DNA of 64,000 bases, taken from NCBI RefSeq assembly GCF_004322705.1, contig NZ_SIZZ01000001.1, positions 372,001 through 436,000 on the forward strand, written 5' to 3'. Both the position numbers and the translations under genes were made by a program. Source of the stretch: Dyella terrae (lineage in GTDB: Bacteria > Pseudomonadota > Gammaproteobacteria > Xanthomonadales > Rhodanobacteraceae). Below are positions 29,722 to 38,943 of the stretch, piece after piece (the stretch's first letter is position 1; every line of letters starts with the position of its first letter). The notes under the pieces are model-generated. The model was not told where the DNA came from and did not search any database. It saw only the letters and a list, made by a program, of their open reading frames with translations.

Positions 29722-32583
29722 ATGACCCAGGATTACAAGAACACCATCAACCTGCCGCAGACGGAATTCCCCATGCGCGGCGATCTGCCCAAGCGCGAGC
29801 CGGGCTGGCTGGCCGACTGGGAGAAGGTGGGCCGCTATGCGCAGATCCAGGCGCAGACAGCCAACCGCGACAAGGTGTTCGTGCTGCACGATGGCCCGCC
29901 GTACGCCAATGGCGCGATTCACCTGGGTCATGCCGTGAACAAGGTGCTGAAGGACGTGACCGTGAAGTCGCGCCTTATGGCCGGTTTCCGGGCGCCTTAC
30001 GTGCCCGGATGGGATTGCCACGGCCTGCCGATCGAAATCGCGGTCGAGAAAAAGCACGGCAAGGCGGGCGACAAGCTCGACGCCGTGGCCTTCCGCCAGA
30101 AGTGCCGCGAATACGCGCAGCAGCAAATCGATCTGCAGCGCGGCGACTTCAAGCGCCTGGGCGTGCTGGGCGACTGGGAAAACCCCTATCGCACGATGGA
30201 TTTCAAGTTCGAAGCGGACATGATCCGCGCGCTGTCGCGCATCGTCGCCAATGGGCACGTGGTGCGCGGTGCCAAGCCGGTCTACTGGTGCTTCGATTGC
30301 GGCTCGGCCCTGGCCGAAGCCGAGATCGAGTACGGCGACAAGGTCTCCCCGGCTGTCGACGTGGCCTACGACGCGCTTGAGCCGAAGGCGCTTGCGGCGA
30401 AGTTCGGCGTGGATGCGGGCGATGCCATCGTCGCTGTGCCGATCTGGACCACCACGCCCTGGACACTGCCGGAAAGCCAGGCCGTTTCGCTGGGCGAGGA
30501 TCTCGAGTACTCGCTGGTCGAAGGCGTGTCGCGTGGCGGCCAGCGCGTGCTGTTGGTGATCGCTTCGGCGCTGGTCGAGAAGGCCATGCATCGGTATGGG
30601 GTCGAGCAACCGAAGGTGCTCGGTCACGTGGCTGGCGCGGCGCTGGAAAACGTGCTGCTCCAGCATCCGTTCTACACGCGTGACATCCCCGTCCTGCTCG
30701 GCGACCACGTGTCGGCCGAAGACGGTACCGGCGCCGTGCACACTTCGCCGGATCACGGCGTGGAAGACTTCGTGGTGTCGCGCAAGTACGGCATCAATAC
30801 GCTGAATCTCGTCGAGTCGCGCGGCACCTACTGTGCTGACACGCCGCCGGCGGGCGACGTCGTGCTGGCTGGCCAGCACATCTGGAAAGCCAATGACATC
30901 ATCGTCAACGTGCTGCGCGATCGTGGCGTGTTGTTGGCGCATGCAAAGATTGAACACAGCTATCCCAACTGCTGGCGTCACAAGACGCCGGTGATCTTCC
31001 GCGCCACGCCGCAGTGGTTCATCAGCATGGAAAAGGAAGGCCTGCGCAAGACGGCGCTGGCGTCCATCAAGCAGGTGAAGTGGGTGCCTGGCTGGGGTGA
31101 GGAGCGTATCGCCGGCATGGTCGGCGATCGTCCGGACTGGTGTATCTCGCGCCAGCGTACCTGGGGCGTGCCGATCGCTCTGTTCATCCACAAGCGCACC
31201 CAGGAACCGCATCCGGATTCCGTCGCGCTGATGGAGCAGGTTGCCAGGCACGTGGAGAAGGGCAGCATCGATGCGTGGTATGCGCTCGACGCGGCTGAGC
31301 TGCTGGGCGACCAGGCCTCCGAGTACGAAAAGGTCACCGACGTGCTTGACGTGTGGTTCGACTCGGGCGTCACGCATTTCGCCGTGATCGGCCAGCGTCC
31401 GGAACTGCAGCAGGGCGATGCCAAGTCGTACAAGGTGATGTACCTCGAAGGTTCGGATCAGCATCGCGGCTGGTTCCAGTCGTCACTGCTCACGTCGACG
31501 GCCATCCATGGCCGCGCGCCCTACGATGACGTGCTCACCCACGGCTTCACCGTGGATGCGCAGGGTCGCAAGATGTCCAAGTCGCTGGGCAACGGCATCG
31601 AGCCGCAGGACATCATGAAGACCCTCGGCGCCGACATCCTGCGCCTGTGGATCTGTTCCACCGACTACCGCAACGAGATGTCCCTGTCGGACGAAATCCT
31701 CAAGCGCGTGTCGGATATGTATCGCCGTATCCGCAACACCGCTCGCTTCCTGCTGGGCAACCTGGACGGCTTCGATCCGGCGAAGCACCTGCTGCCGGTG
31801 GAAGAGTGCATCCTGCTCGACCAGTGGGCCGTGCAGCAGGCCTACGACACGCAGCAGGCGGTGGCGGCGGCGTATGATCGCTACGATTTTCCGGAGATCG
31901 TCCAGCGCGTGCAGAACTACTGCACCAACGAGCTGGGCGCGCTGTACCTGGATATCACCAAGGATCGCCTCTACACGATGCCCACCGACAGCCGCGGCCG
32001 TCGTAGCGCGCAGAGTGCGATGTACCGCATCGTCGAAGCGCTGGTGCGCTGGCTGGCGCCGGTGCTGAGCTTCACCGCCGAGGAAATCTGGAAGGCCCTG
32101 CCGGGCGAGCGAAGCGAAAGCGTGTTGTTCGAAACCTGGTATGAAGGCCTCACGCCCACCCAGGGCTCGCCGGAGCAGCGTCGCTACTGGTCCGACCTGC
32201 TGGCTATCCGCGAGACCGCCTCTCGCGTGCTCGAAGGCATGCGCAAGGCGGGCGACATCGGTGCCTCGCTGGAAGCGAAGCTCGCCATCCATGCCGATCC
32301 GGCACTGGTGGCGCGTTACACACCGGCTGCGGAGGAGCTGCGCTTCTTCTTCATTACCTCCGATCTGCGTCTGGACGTGGCCGGTGCGCAGCCCGAGAAC
32401 GCCGTGCTCTCCGAGCTGGAAGGCGCCGATGTCTGGGTGTCCGCTACGGTAAGCAGCGCGATCAAGTGCGTGCGCTGCTGGCAGTTGCGCGATGACGTGG
32501 GCCACCACCACGAGCATCCGGAACTCTGCGGTCGATGCGTGACCAATGTGGAAGGAGCCGGCGAGGATCGGCGCTGGTTCTGA
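29722..32583 (+). CDS. ileS: Isoleucyl-tRNA synthetase
   Basis: The 953-residue class I synthetase charges tRNA-Ile. The HIGH-type motif is [16 protein letters not shown] (about residues 56-71) and the KMSKS loop is [12 protein letters not shown] (about 616-627). The CP1 editing domain contains [17 protein letters not shown]. The C-terminal zinc finger [13 protein letters not shown]...[11 protein letters not shown] is intact. This architecture (zinc-finger-ended, about 940 residues) is the E. coli-like type sensitive to mupirocin, rather than the resistant eukaryote-like type. It is followed by lspA 76 bp later. Confidence 0.98.
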   Translation: MTQDYKNTINLPQTEFPMRGDLPKREPGWLADWEKVGRYAQIQAQTANRDKVFVLHDGPPYANGAIHLGHAVNKVLKDVTVKSRLMAGFRAPYVPGWDCHGLPIEIAVEKKHGKAGDKLDAVAFRQKCREYAQQQIDLQRGDFKRLGVLGDWENPYRTMDFKFEADMIRALSRIVANGHVVRGAKPVYWCFDCGSALAEAEIEYGDKVSPAVDVAYDALEPKALAAKFGVDAGDAIVAVPIWTTTPWTLPESQAVSLGEDLEYSLVEGVSRGGQRVLLVIASALVEKAMHRYGVEQPKVLGHVAGAALENVLLQHPFYTRDIPVLLGDHVSAEDGTGAVHTSPDHGVEDFVVSRKYGINTLNLVESRGTYCADTPPAGDVVLAGQHIWKANDIIVNVLRDRGVLLAHAKIEHSYPNCWRHKTPVIFRATPQWFISMEKEGLRKTALASIKQVKWVPGWGEERIAGMVGDRPDWCISRQRTWGVPIALFIHKRTQEPHPDSVALMEQVARHVEKGSIDAWYALDAAELLGDQASEYEKVTDVLDVWFDSGVTHFAVIGQRPELQQGDAKSYKVMYLEGSDQHRGWFQSSLLTSTAIHGRAPYDDVLTHGFTVDAQGRKMSKSLGNGIEPQDIMKTLGADILRLWICSTDYRNEMSLSDEILKRVSDMYRRIRNTARFLLGNLDGFDPAKHLLPVEECILLDQWAVQQAYDTQQAVAAAYDRYDFPEIVQRVQNYCTNELGALYLDITKDRLYTMPTDSRGRRSAQSAMYRIVEALVRWLAPVLSFTAEEIWKALPGERSESVLFETWYEGLTPTQGSPEQRRYWSDLLAIRETASRVLEGMRKAGDIGASLEAKLAIHADPALVARYTPAAEELRFFFITSDLRLDVAGAQPENAVLSELEGADVWVSATVSSAIKCVRCWQLRDDVGHHHEHPELCGRCVTNVEGAGEDRRWF

Positions 32584-32659
32584 TCGTGACCATTGACCCG
32601 TCTGCGCCTTGTCGCGGCGCGGATGGGGAAGGGCGCGCGGATATTTCTGACGGAACATC

Positions 32660-33160
32660 ATGAGCATCAAACCCAACGCACTTTCCTGGCTGTGGCTGTC
32701 GATGCTGGTCATCGCGCTTGACCAGGTCACCAAAATCTGGGCGCTCGATGCACTCCAGCCGGCTGGCATGCCACATGAAGTCATCCCGGGCTTCCTGAAC
32801 TGGACGCTGGCCTTCAATACCGGTGCCGCCTTTAGTTTTCTGGCTGACGGACAAGGCTGGCAGCGCTGGTTCTTCGTGGCGCTGGCCGTCGTCATCAGCG
32901 GCGTGCTCGGCGTCTGGCTCAAGCGCACGGCGCGCTCCGACTGGCGTACGGCCCTGCCGCTGGCCCTGATCGTTGGCGGTGCCGTGGGCAACCTCGTCGA
33001 TCGGCTGCACCAGGCCAAGGTGACCGATTTCATTCAGGTCTATTACCGCGATTGGCACTATCCGGTCTTCAACGTGGCCGATTGCGGCATTACGGTGGGC
33101 GCCGTGCTGCTGATCGCCTTCGGCATGTTCACCGGCAAGGCCGCCGAGGGCGTGCGATAA
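32660..33160 (+). CDS. lspA: Lipoprotein signal peptidase (signal peptidase II)
   Basis: This 166-residue inner-membrane aspartyl protease removes signal peptides from diacylated prolipoproteins. It has four hydrophobic helices. The active-site Asp residues are in GNLVDRLHQAKVTDFI and FNVADCGITVG (about residues 113-143). The NTGAAFSFL block (about 53-61) is also conserved. The ileS-lspA-ispH order is typical of gammaproteobacteria. Confidence 0.97.
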   Translation: MSIKPNALSWLWLSMLVIALDQVTKIWALDALQPAGMPHEVIPGFLNWTLAFNTGAAFSFLADGQGWQRWFFVALAVVISGVLGVWLKRTARSDWRTALPLALIVGGAVGNLVDRLHQAKVTDFIQVYYRDWHYPVFNVADCGITVGAVLLIAFGMFTGKAAEGVR

Positions 33161-33213
33161 TTCCTGTCTGCGCGGCGACTTGCCGCGACTCGTCTGACCG
33201 CTGAGGCTGCTTC

Positions 33214-34176
33214 TTGGACATTCTGCTCGCCAATCCCCGTGGGTTCTGTGCTGGCGTCGACCGCGCCATTGCCATCGTCGAGCGTGCGCTGGAGGCCTAT
33301 GGCGCCCCGATCTATGTCCGCCACGAGGTGGTCCACAATCGCTATGTCGTGGACAAGCTCCGCGCGGGTGGGGCGGTGTTCGTGGAGGAGCTGGACGAAG
33401 TGCCGGATGGATCCACGGTCATCTTCAGTGCCCATGGCGTGTCCAAGGCCGTGCGCGAAGAGGCCGACCGGCGAGGACTGAACGTATTTGATGCCACCTG
33501 TCCGCTGGTGACCAAGGTGCACATGGAAGTGGCGCGCCTCGGGCGCACCGGGCGTAGCGTGGTGCTGATCGGCCACGCGGGGCATCCTGAGGTCGAAGGG
33601 ACCATGGGACAGTGGAATCCGGCCAATGAGGGTGAAATCCTGCTGGTCGAGTCCGTGGAATGCGTGACTGCCATGCAGCCCCGATTCCCCCACGCGCTGT
33701 CGTATGTGACGCAGACGACGCTTTCGGTCGACGACACCAAGGCCATCATCGCGGCATTGCGTGAGAAGTATCCCGACGTCGAGGGGCCCCGCAAAGACGA
33801 CATTTGCTATGCGACGCAGAATCGACAGGACGCCGTGCGCCGCCTGGCCGAGGCAGTGGATCTCGTGCTGGTGGTTGGTTCCGTCAACAGTTCCAACTCC
33901 AACCGGCTGCGCGAGTTGGCGGAAAAGCAGGGCGTTCGCTCATTTCTGATCGACGGCGCAGAGCACATCGAGCGCTCGTGGCTCGACGGCGTGAGCCGCA
34001 TCGGCCTGACGGCAGGCGCTTCGGCGCCCGAAAAACTCGTCCGCGATGTGATTGCTCGCCTTCAGTCGTGGGGTGCGGGTGAGGTGCGTGAGCTGGACGG
34101 TGAGGCGGAAACCATTATTTTTGCCTTGCCCAAAGAGCTGCGTATCGCCGGCAACAGCGGTTCCGCGCGCCTCTGA
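33214..34176 (+). CDS. ispH: 4-hydroxy-3-methylbut-2-enyl diphosphate reductase
   Basis: The 320-residue Fe-S enzyme makes IPP and DMAPP in the last step of the MEP isoprenoid pathway. The three cluster Cys lie in [11 protein letters not shown] (near residue 12), [11 protein letters not shown] (near 96) and [15 protein letters not shown] region upstream ICYATQNRQ. His residues of the active site are in VRHEVVHN and [13 protein letters not shown]. No ATG gives this N terminus: TTG 33214 ([10 protein letters not shown]) is the best start, as no in-frame ATG precedes the first cluster Cys. A strong hairpin terminator follows. Confidence 0.96.
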   Translation: MDILLANPRGFCAGVDRAIAIVERALEAYGAPIYVRHEVVHNRYVVDKLRAGGAVFVEELDEVPDGSTVIFSAHGVSKAVREEADRRGLNVFDATCPLVTKVHMEVARLGRTGRSVVLIGHAGHPEVEGTMGQWNPANEGEILLVESVECVTAMQPRFPHALSYVTQTTLSVDDTKAIIAALREKYPDVEGPRKDDICYATQNRQDAVRRLAEAVDLVLVVGSVNSSNSNRLRELAEKQGVRSFLIDGAEHIERSWLDGVSRIGLTAGASAPEKLVRDVIARLQSWGAGEVRELDGEAETIIFALPKELRIAGNSGSARL

Positions 34177-34214
34177 GGCGCGCCTGGCCGGCTATTACCG
34201 GCTGGAAAGGCCAC

Positions 34215-34244
34215 AAAAAAAGCCCGCCATTGGCGGGCTTTTTT
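34215..34244. terminator. Bidirectional terminator between ispH and tRNA-Thr
   Basis: GCCCGCC / GGCGGGC with loop ATT is flanked by a run of A on the left and T on the right (AAAAAA..TTTTTT), so it works in both directions: after ispH rightward and after the tRNA leftward. Confidence 0.92.
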
Positions 34245-34251
34245 CTTGAGC

Positions 34252-34327
34252 TGGTGCCGGAAACAGGAGTCGAACCTGCGACCTACGCATTACGAATGCG
34301 CCGCTCTACCAACTGAGCTATTCCGGC
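34252..34327 (-). tRNA. tRNA-Thr (anticodon CGT)
   Basis: The 76-base gene reads 5' GCCGGAA-TA-GCTC... on the minus strand. The acceptor stem GCCGGAA pairs with TTCCGGC, the D arm is GCTCAGTTGGTAGAGC, the anticodon stem-loop is GCGCA-TTCGTAA-TGCGT with anticodon CGT (reads ACG, Thr), and the T loop is GCAGG-TTCGACT-CCTGT. The discriminator is A and CCA is encoded in the genome (34254-34252). Confidence 0.96.
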
Positions 34328-34339
34328 AGAGAGCCGCGA

Positions 34340-34368
34340 ATTCTACGTGGCGGCGACGGAAGGTGCAA
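34340..34368 (-). promoter_or_regulatory. Promoter of tRNA-Thr
   Basis: On the minus strand TTGCAC (34368-34363) and TAGAAT (34345-34340) are spaced by exactly 17 bp. The predicted start lies only a few bases before the mature tRNA 5' end. Confidence 0.75.
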
Positions 34369-34878
34369 GCCGTTCCGGCGAACGGATTTGCATGCGGCGT
34401 GAGACGAGGCGGTTGCGAAACGTCTTAAGAATCACGGATTGAGCAAGAGCCTTCCGTCTTTCTTTCGGGATGTGCCTGATACCCGTCTGGGGGAGGATCG
34501 CCCGACAATGCCTGCACGCTTCGGAACTTTCGGAATCTGCGATTTCGCTGCCCGGAGGGGCCGGCATCGGAAGGATCCGGTATGCGTCCATTCGACAGGT
34601 GCCTGAGGCCTTCAGGGCCGTCGGACGGCAAGTGTTCACGGAGCGGTCGGAGTGGTGGCATGGGGTGGACAGCCAGGAGAGCTGGAAGGACGGCGACATG
34701 GATGTCGCACCACCGGTGGTTGCGTACATGGCTCACGCGTCACCCGATGGTTCAGTCCAGGCACTACGCCGCCTGTCATGGTGGCAATGCGCACGTGCCG
34801 ACATGGGCATCGGATGGGCAGGCGAGGGCGAACAGGCGACAGGCTCGCCCGTCGACCGCCAGGCCGTCGGCTTCGTAC
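34369..34878. other. About 510 bp with no supported gene; possible frame-shifted 5' part of the kinase gene
   Basis: No protein family was recognised here. The kinase frame stays open up to 34582 and has a GGAAGGA seven bases before that ATG, but its codons there are rich in AGG, AGA and GGA, which real genes in this window avoid. A second frame, open from 34470 to 35117, uses G/C-ending codons like real genes up to about 34880. The coding signal may therefore change frame near 34880. Nothing else was seen apart from the tRNA promoter at its left edge. Confidence 0.5.
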
Positions 34879-37278
34879 ATGGCTCCGCTTGGCATTTCAC
34901 CGGAAGGGTACGGGGCGATCTGGATCTTGTTGGGAGTGATCGCGTCCTGCGCCATATCCATGATCTGGATGCGCGCGCGTCACTTGCAGGCCCGTCGGCA
35001 ATGCCATCTGCATCGCTCCCGGCTCAACGCTTCGTCCCATCCGCTGTATGTCGAAGACGACGACCGTCAGGTTCCCCATGCAAACCGCGCATGCAAGAAA
35101 TGGCATGCCGATCGTGACGCGTGCGCTGGTGGCACTTCCGAGGCCATGGACGGCGAGACCTATGCGTGGGTTCCGCCCGGCTCAAGGACACCCGTGGAGC
35201 GCCCGTTTCCGACGGTGGAAACCGCTACAGCAGGGCGATTCTTCAATCAGACATTCCGAAGCCTGCGCCTGTCGGATAGCGGGATCGCATGGTTGGGTCG
35301 GTGGACGGACGATTCCGACGTGCGTGCTTTCAAGCTAGCCCTTCGCGCACTGGAGGACAGGCAGGCGCGTCTTGCGCAGATCATTCCCGGCGTACTCTTC
35401 CATTATCGACAGGAGTCGGGTGGTCCAGGCGGGTTCGTCTACGTGGCGGGTTCCGTGGAAGCTTGCTTCGGCAGTGCATCGGCACAATGGATGGACGACG
35501 CCGGATGTCCGCTTCGAGCCGTTCATCCCGATGATCTTCCCGAGGTCGATCTGCCCATCGTCGACCTGCTAAGCCATGGACGCCTGGCGAATGGTGAATT
35601 CCGGACATTGATCGATGGCGAGGAGCGGTGGTTGCGGGCCCACGTCAGCGAAGTCGCGCACGACGATGCTTCGGGAAGGGACTGGATCGGCTGCTGGCTG
35701 GACATAAGCGATGAGCGTCGCGAGGCCGAAAAGTGCCGCATCGCGCAATCCATGGCGGAGCGATCTGCCGAAGCGCGCATCCGCTTTCTCGCCCTCATGA
35801 GCCACGAAATACGCACACCCATGAACGGGGTGTTGGGAACGCTGGAACTGCTGGAGCATTCACGACTTGATGCGCGCCAGCGCAGCCTCGTTCGGGTCGC
35901 CGGCGAATCGTCCCGCACCTTGCTTCGGATCATCGACGACATTCTTGATTTCTCGAAGATGGAGGCGGGCCGCATGACCGTGGATCGAATGCCCTTCGAT
36001 CCCAGGGAGCACCTCGATGAGGTTCTGGCGCCTCTCCTTCCCCAGGCGCGCAGCAAGGGGCTGGCGGTGCAGGTGGTTGTCGGTCGAAGCGTGGCAGGCA
36101 TGCTGGTCGGCGACAGCGTCCGTTGGCGACAGATCATCTTCAACCTGGTGAGCAACGCGATCAAGTTCACCCGCGAAGGCAGTGTTCGGATAGAAATGCA
36201 TGCCGAGCCCGCCAGGGATGCCAGTCAGTGCGTCGCGCTCCGTGTCGTCGACACCGGAATCGGCATCGCTTTGGAACGGCATGCGGAGCTTTTCTTTCCC
36301 CGGGAGCCATCGGCCGCCAAGCGGTCATGCGGCGGCACCGGCCTGGGCCTCGCCATTGTTCAGCGGCTCTGCAAATTGCTGGACCTGCAGCTGACGTTTG
36401 AGAGCGAGCCGGGCAATGGCACGAGCTTCGTCGTGTCCGGCGTCGTGCCGGTCGCAGAACAGCGCGTAACGTTTGGCGCAGTGCGCGGCCGTCGTATCCT
36501 CGTGCAGCATCCATCGCCTGCTGCCAACGAAGGCCTCGTGGAGCATCTGTTCGCGATGGGGGCAGAGGTCATTCTTTCCCCCGATGCATCGCTGATGTCA
36601 GATGCTCACATGCGAATCGACGTTGAGTCGCCGCAGGACGAGACAACGCGTACGCATTTGCTCCTGAGCGCGCGAACGGCAGCCACCGACGCCCATGCGA
36701 TCCGCATCGATGGCGATCCTTCATCCTGGCGTGCGCTTTGTGACGCACTCGGTCGAATAGCCGGGTTGATCGAGGCATCTGAACACCTGGCGGGTCGGTC
36801 GCCTACGGCTCAACGAAGCATCTCGGATGGCCTTGCCACTCGACGCATTCTGGTTGTCGACGATCACCCGCTGGTGCGCGACGTGCTCGGCCAGCAACTT
36901 GAGCGCCTGGGCTGGACTTTTGATCTGGCCGAGCATGGGCGTATGGCATTGCAGCGGCTTGAGGCGAGGGAGTACGCCATGCTCCTCACCGATTGCCACA
37001 TGCCCGATATGGATGGCTACGAGCTGGCGACTCGAGTGCGCGCCATGCCATCGGGTGGCCGGATACCCATCATCGCCCTGACGGCAAACGTCATGCCGGA
37101 CCAGGTCAGGCGATGCCTGAAGGCGGGCATGGATGACGTCATATCCAAACCACTCCGCCTCAAGGTGCTGGGTGACAAGATCGACGCATGGATGAAGTCG
37201 GGCAGGGGCGGCCTGATCGAATCCGGCGATAGGGCAGGTGCAGATCAAAAGCACGACACATTCCTACGTGTGCATTGA
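34879..37278 (+). CDS. Membrane hybrid sensor histidine kinase (PAS-HisKA-HATPase-REC, no Hpt)
   Basis: Taken from ATG 34879 this is a 799-residue kinase. A single membrane helix is near the N terminus (GYGAIWILLGVIASCAISMIW, from about residue 10). A PAS-like sensor follows (about 165-285, ending DWIGCWLDISDERRE), then HisKA with the phospho-acceptor His309 (MSHEIRTPMNG). The HATPase domain has NLVSNAIKFT, DTGIGI and GGTGLGLAI. The C-terminal receiver (about 655-770) has VVDDHP, Asp705 in LLTDCHMPDMDGYE and Lys in ISKPLR. After the receiver there is no Hpt domain. The layout is that of the cytoplasmic half of BvgS/EvgS without periplasmic sensor domains. The start is uncertain. Two response-regulator genes follow on the same strand. 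Confidence 0.85.
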   Translation: MAPLGISPEGYGAIWILLGVIASCAISMIWMRARHLQARRQCHLHRSRLNASSHPLYVEDDDRQVPHANRACKKWHADRDACAGGTSEAMDGETYAWVPPGSRTPVERPFPTVETATAGRFFNQTFRSLRLSDSGIAWLGRWTDDSDVRAFKLALRALEDRQARLAQIIPGVLFHYRQESGGPGGFVYVAGSVEACFGSASAQWMDDAGCPLRAVHPDDLPEVDLPIVDLLSHGRLANGEFRTLIDGEERWLRAHVSEVAHDDASGRDWIGCWLDISDERREAEKCRIAQSMAERSAEARIRFLALMSHEIRTPMNGVLGTLELLEHSRLDARQRSLVRVAGESSRTLLRIIDDILDFSKMEAGRMTVDRMPFDPREHLDEVLAPLLPQARSKGLAVQVVVGRSVAGMLVGDSVRWRQIIFNLVSNAIKFTREGSVRIEMHAEPARDASQCVALRVVDTGIGIALERHAELFFPREPSAAKRSCGGTGLGLAIVQRLCKLLDLQLTFESEPGNGTSFVVSGVVPVAEQRVTFGAVRGRRILVQHPSPAANEGLVEHLFAMGAEVILSPDASLMSDAHMRIDVESPQDETTRTHLLLSARTAATDAHAIRIDGDPSSWRALCDALGRIAGLIEASEHLAGRSPTAQRSISDGLATRRILVVDDHPLVRDVLGQQLERLGWTFDLAEHGRMALQRLEAREYAMLLTDCHMPDMDGYELATRVRAMPSGGRIPIIALTANVMPDQVRRCLKAGMDDVISKPLRLKVLGDKIDAWMKSGRGGLIESGDRAGADQKHDTFLRVH

Positions 37279-37471
37279 TATTCGCTAAGGAGATTCAGAA
37301 ACGTCGCATGGAAACCCGTTCTGCATGGACGCAAGAATCCTTCAAAGGGTGCCTGGCCGCGTGGGCAAATGGTCGGCTCGGGTTGCCTTCGCGCTGCTTC
37401 TGGCACGCGCAGGTGGAGCGTGCCGCGTGACACGCAGCGGAGCATCGTGAGGACAATAACCAAAATAAGGA

Positions 37472-37477
37472 AAGGAG
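37472..37477 (+). promoter_or_regulatory. Ribosome binding site deciding the start of the RcsB-like regulator
   Basis: AAGGAG lies 7 bases before ATG 37485 and supports that start over the in-frame TTG at 37479. Confidence 0.75.
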
Positions 37478-37484
37478 TTTGCTC

Positions 37485-38123
37485 ATGACCGTACCTGCCG
37501 ATCAAAGCATCCGAATCATTCTTGCGGACGATCACCCCATCATTCGCAAGGGCGTGCTCGCCGTGCTCGAAGGAAGCGAGATTCAAGTAGTGGGAGAGGC
37601 ATCGTGTCCTGTTGAGTTGCTGTCGTTGCTCGACAGGATCGAATGCGATGCGGTGGTCACCGACTACGTGATGCCCAGTGACAGTTCGCCCGATGGCATT
37701 CGTTTGATCGAGCGCTTGCGCTCGATGCGACCGCAGCTTCCGGTGATTGTTCTTACCATGTTGCGAAATGTCGGCCTCCTGCAGGCCTTGCTCGCGACTG
37801 GCGTGCGTGCCATTGTCGATAAAAGCACGGCGATGTCCGAAGTGCACACGGCCATTCGATTGGCAACAGCCGGACACATTTTTGTCAGTTCAACTTTCGA
37901 GGGGAGACTCGCGCGGTTCGGTGCCCATTCGGTCAGTCGCCTGACCGATCGGGAAGGCGAAGTCATTCGCTTGCTCGTGGCCGGCATGAGTGTCACTGAG
38001 ATCGCACGCAAGCTTGATCGAAGCGTCAAGACCGTCAGCAAGCAGAAGACCGACGCGATGAAGAAGCTCGGGCTGCGCTCCGACATGGAGATTTACGCCT
38101 ACGCGGTGGAGGCTGGTTACTGA
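37485..38123 (+). CDS. RcsB-like response regulator with LuxR-type HTH
   Basis: The 212-residue regulator has a receiver domain (about residues 5-125; IILADDHPIIRKGV, phospho-Asp60 in VVTDYVMPSD, Thr in VIVLTMLRN) and a C-terminal LuxR HTH (about 148-205; LTDREGEVIRLLVAGMSVTE, then RSVKTVSKQKTDAMKKLG). Both the D-Y-V-M-P-S-D-x-S-P-D-G-I-R-L-I insert and the KTVSKQK helix look like RcsB rather than NarL. RcsB normally gets phosphate from the Hpt protein RcsD; none is encoded here. It lies 206 bp after the hybrid kinase, its likely partner. A weak hairpin follows it. Confidence 0.9.
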   Translation: MTVPADQSIRIILADDHPIIRKGVLAVLEGSEIQVVGEASCPVELLSLLDRIECDAVVTDYVMPSDSSPDGIRLIERLRSMRPQLPVIVLTMLRNVGLLQALLATGVRAIVDKSTAMSEVHTAIRLATAGHIFVSSTFEGRLARFGAHSVSRLTDREGEVIRLLVAGMSVTEIARKLDRSVKTVSKQKTDAMKKLGLRSDMEIYAYAVEAGY

Positions 38124-38129
38124 TTCACA

Positions 38130-38153
38130 GGGCGCCCGTCGGGGAGGGCGCCC
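38130..38153 (+). terminator. GC-rich hairpin between the two response-regulator genes
   Basis: An 8-bp stem (GGGCGCCC / GGGCGCCC, self-complementary) has an 8-base loop. No T run follows (GCTTCTG), so it may only attenuate transcription between the regulators. Confidence 0.4.
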
Positions 38154-38220
38154 GCTTCTGAAACGGCCGTCATGGAAGTGGACGGTCCGTGTTTCGCCAA
38201 TTACACAGGGACGCCAGAAT

Positions 38221-38850
38221 ATGTTCACTGCAATCATTGTCGACGACCATCCGATGATTAACGGGGCCGTTCGCGGCTTGTTGGAGAAAGTGGGGGAGTT
38301 TCGCGTGCTTGCCGAATGCACCAGTGGCACGTCCGGTCTGGCTGCCGCGAGGGAGATGCGGCCTGACTTGCTGATCATCGATCTGGACATACCGCTGCTT
38401 GGCGGCGTCGAAGTCGTCCATCGACTTCGACAGTCGGGCGAGAGCATGGCCATCCTGATGATTTCCGCGGGCGATGAAGTCGTCAACGGCGTGCGTGCGT
38501 TCCGCGCGGGAGCCGATGGATTCGTGCACAAGAGTGCTGCGATGACGGACATCAGTATGGCGTCGCAACTGGTGGTGCGTGGGAAGATCTATTTCGATAA
38601 GGAAATCATGGCGGCTGCCGCGAATGTCATCACGGTAGGCCAGGGTGGTCCACTGAGTTCGCTGGGAAAGCGGGAGTTCGAAGTATTCCGGTGTCTCGCG
38701 CAGGGCATGTCGAATATCGATATCGCCCGCCACATGATGATCAGCAACAAGACCGTCAGTGCACACAAGAAAAACGTGATGGACAAGCTGGGGCTTGCCA
38801 ACATTCGTGACCTGATCGATCTGGCCCGAAGCAGCCGCATTCTTCGCTAG
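38221..38850 (+). CDS. BvgA/EvgA-like response regulator (NarL/LuxR family)
   Basis: The 209-residue regulator has a receiver domain (about residues 1-120; AIIVDDHPMINGAVRGLL, phospho-Asp54 in LLIIDLDIP, then LMISAGDE and FVHKSA) and a LuxR-type HTH (about 145-205; LGKREFEVFRCLAQGMSNID, then NKTVSAHKKNVMDKLGL). The sequence style is that of BvgA/EvgA, the partners of BvgS/EvgS hybrid kinases. It lies 97 bp after the RcsB-like gene, so one kinase locus carries two different output regulators. A predicted target was not identified. Confidence 0.9.
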   Translation: MFTAIIVDDHPMINGAVRGLLEKVGEFRVLAECTSGTSGLAAAREMRPDLLIIDLDIPLLGGVEVVHRLRQSGESMAILMISAGDEVVNGVRAFRAGADGFVHKSAAMTDISMASQLVVRGKIYFDKEIMAAAANVITVGQGGPLSSLGKREFEVFRCLAQGMSNIDIARHMMISNKTVSAHKKNVMDKLGLANIRDLIDLARSSRILR

Positions 38851-38943
38851 CCGGTCATGCCCGGCGCAGGTTCGGGGGCATCGTGCGGCAGAAGGATGGC
38901 GTGCGCATCCAGCTGACATGTCGCAGGCGTGACATTCGGCCAG

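Noticed and set aside
28771-31464. 897-codon open frame on the minus strand across ribF and ileS
   Set aside because: It is the mirror of two certain genes; its protein has no family features and arises from the GC-rich third positions of the true genes.
34252-34327. tRNA-Thr as an integration site for the kinase region
   Set aside because: The tRNA 3' end faces ispH, not the kinase region, and no integrase or direct repeat of the tRNA end was seen.
37308-37430. 40-codon plus-strand frame between the kinase and the RcsB-like gene
   Set aside because: The AAGGAG is 15 bp upstream, too far, and the peptide has no recognisable features. It could be a leader peptide but nothing supports it.
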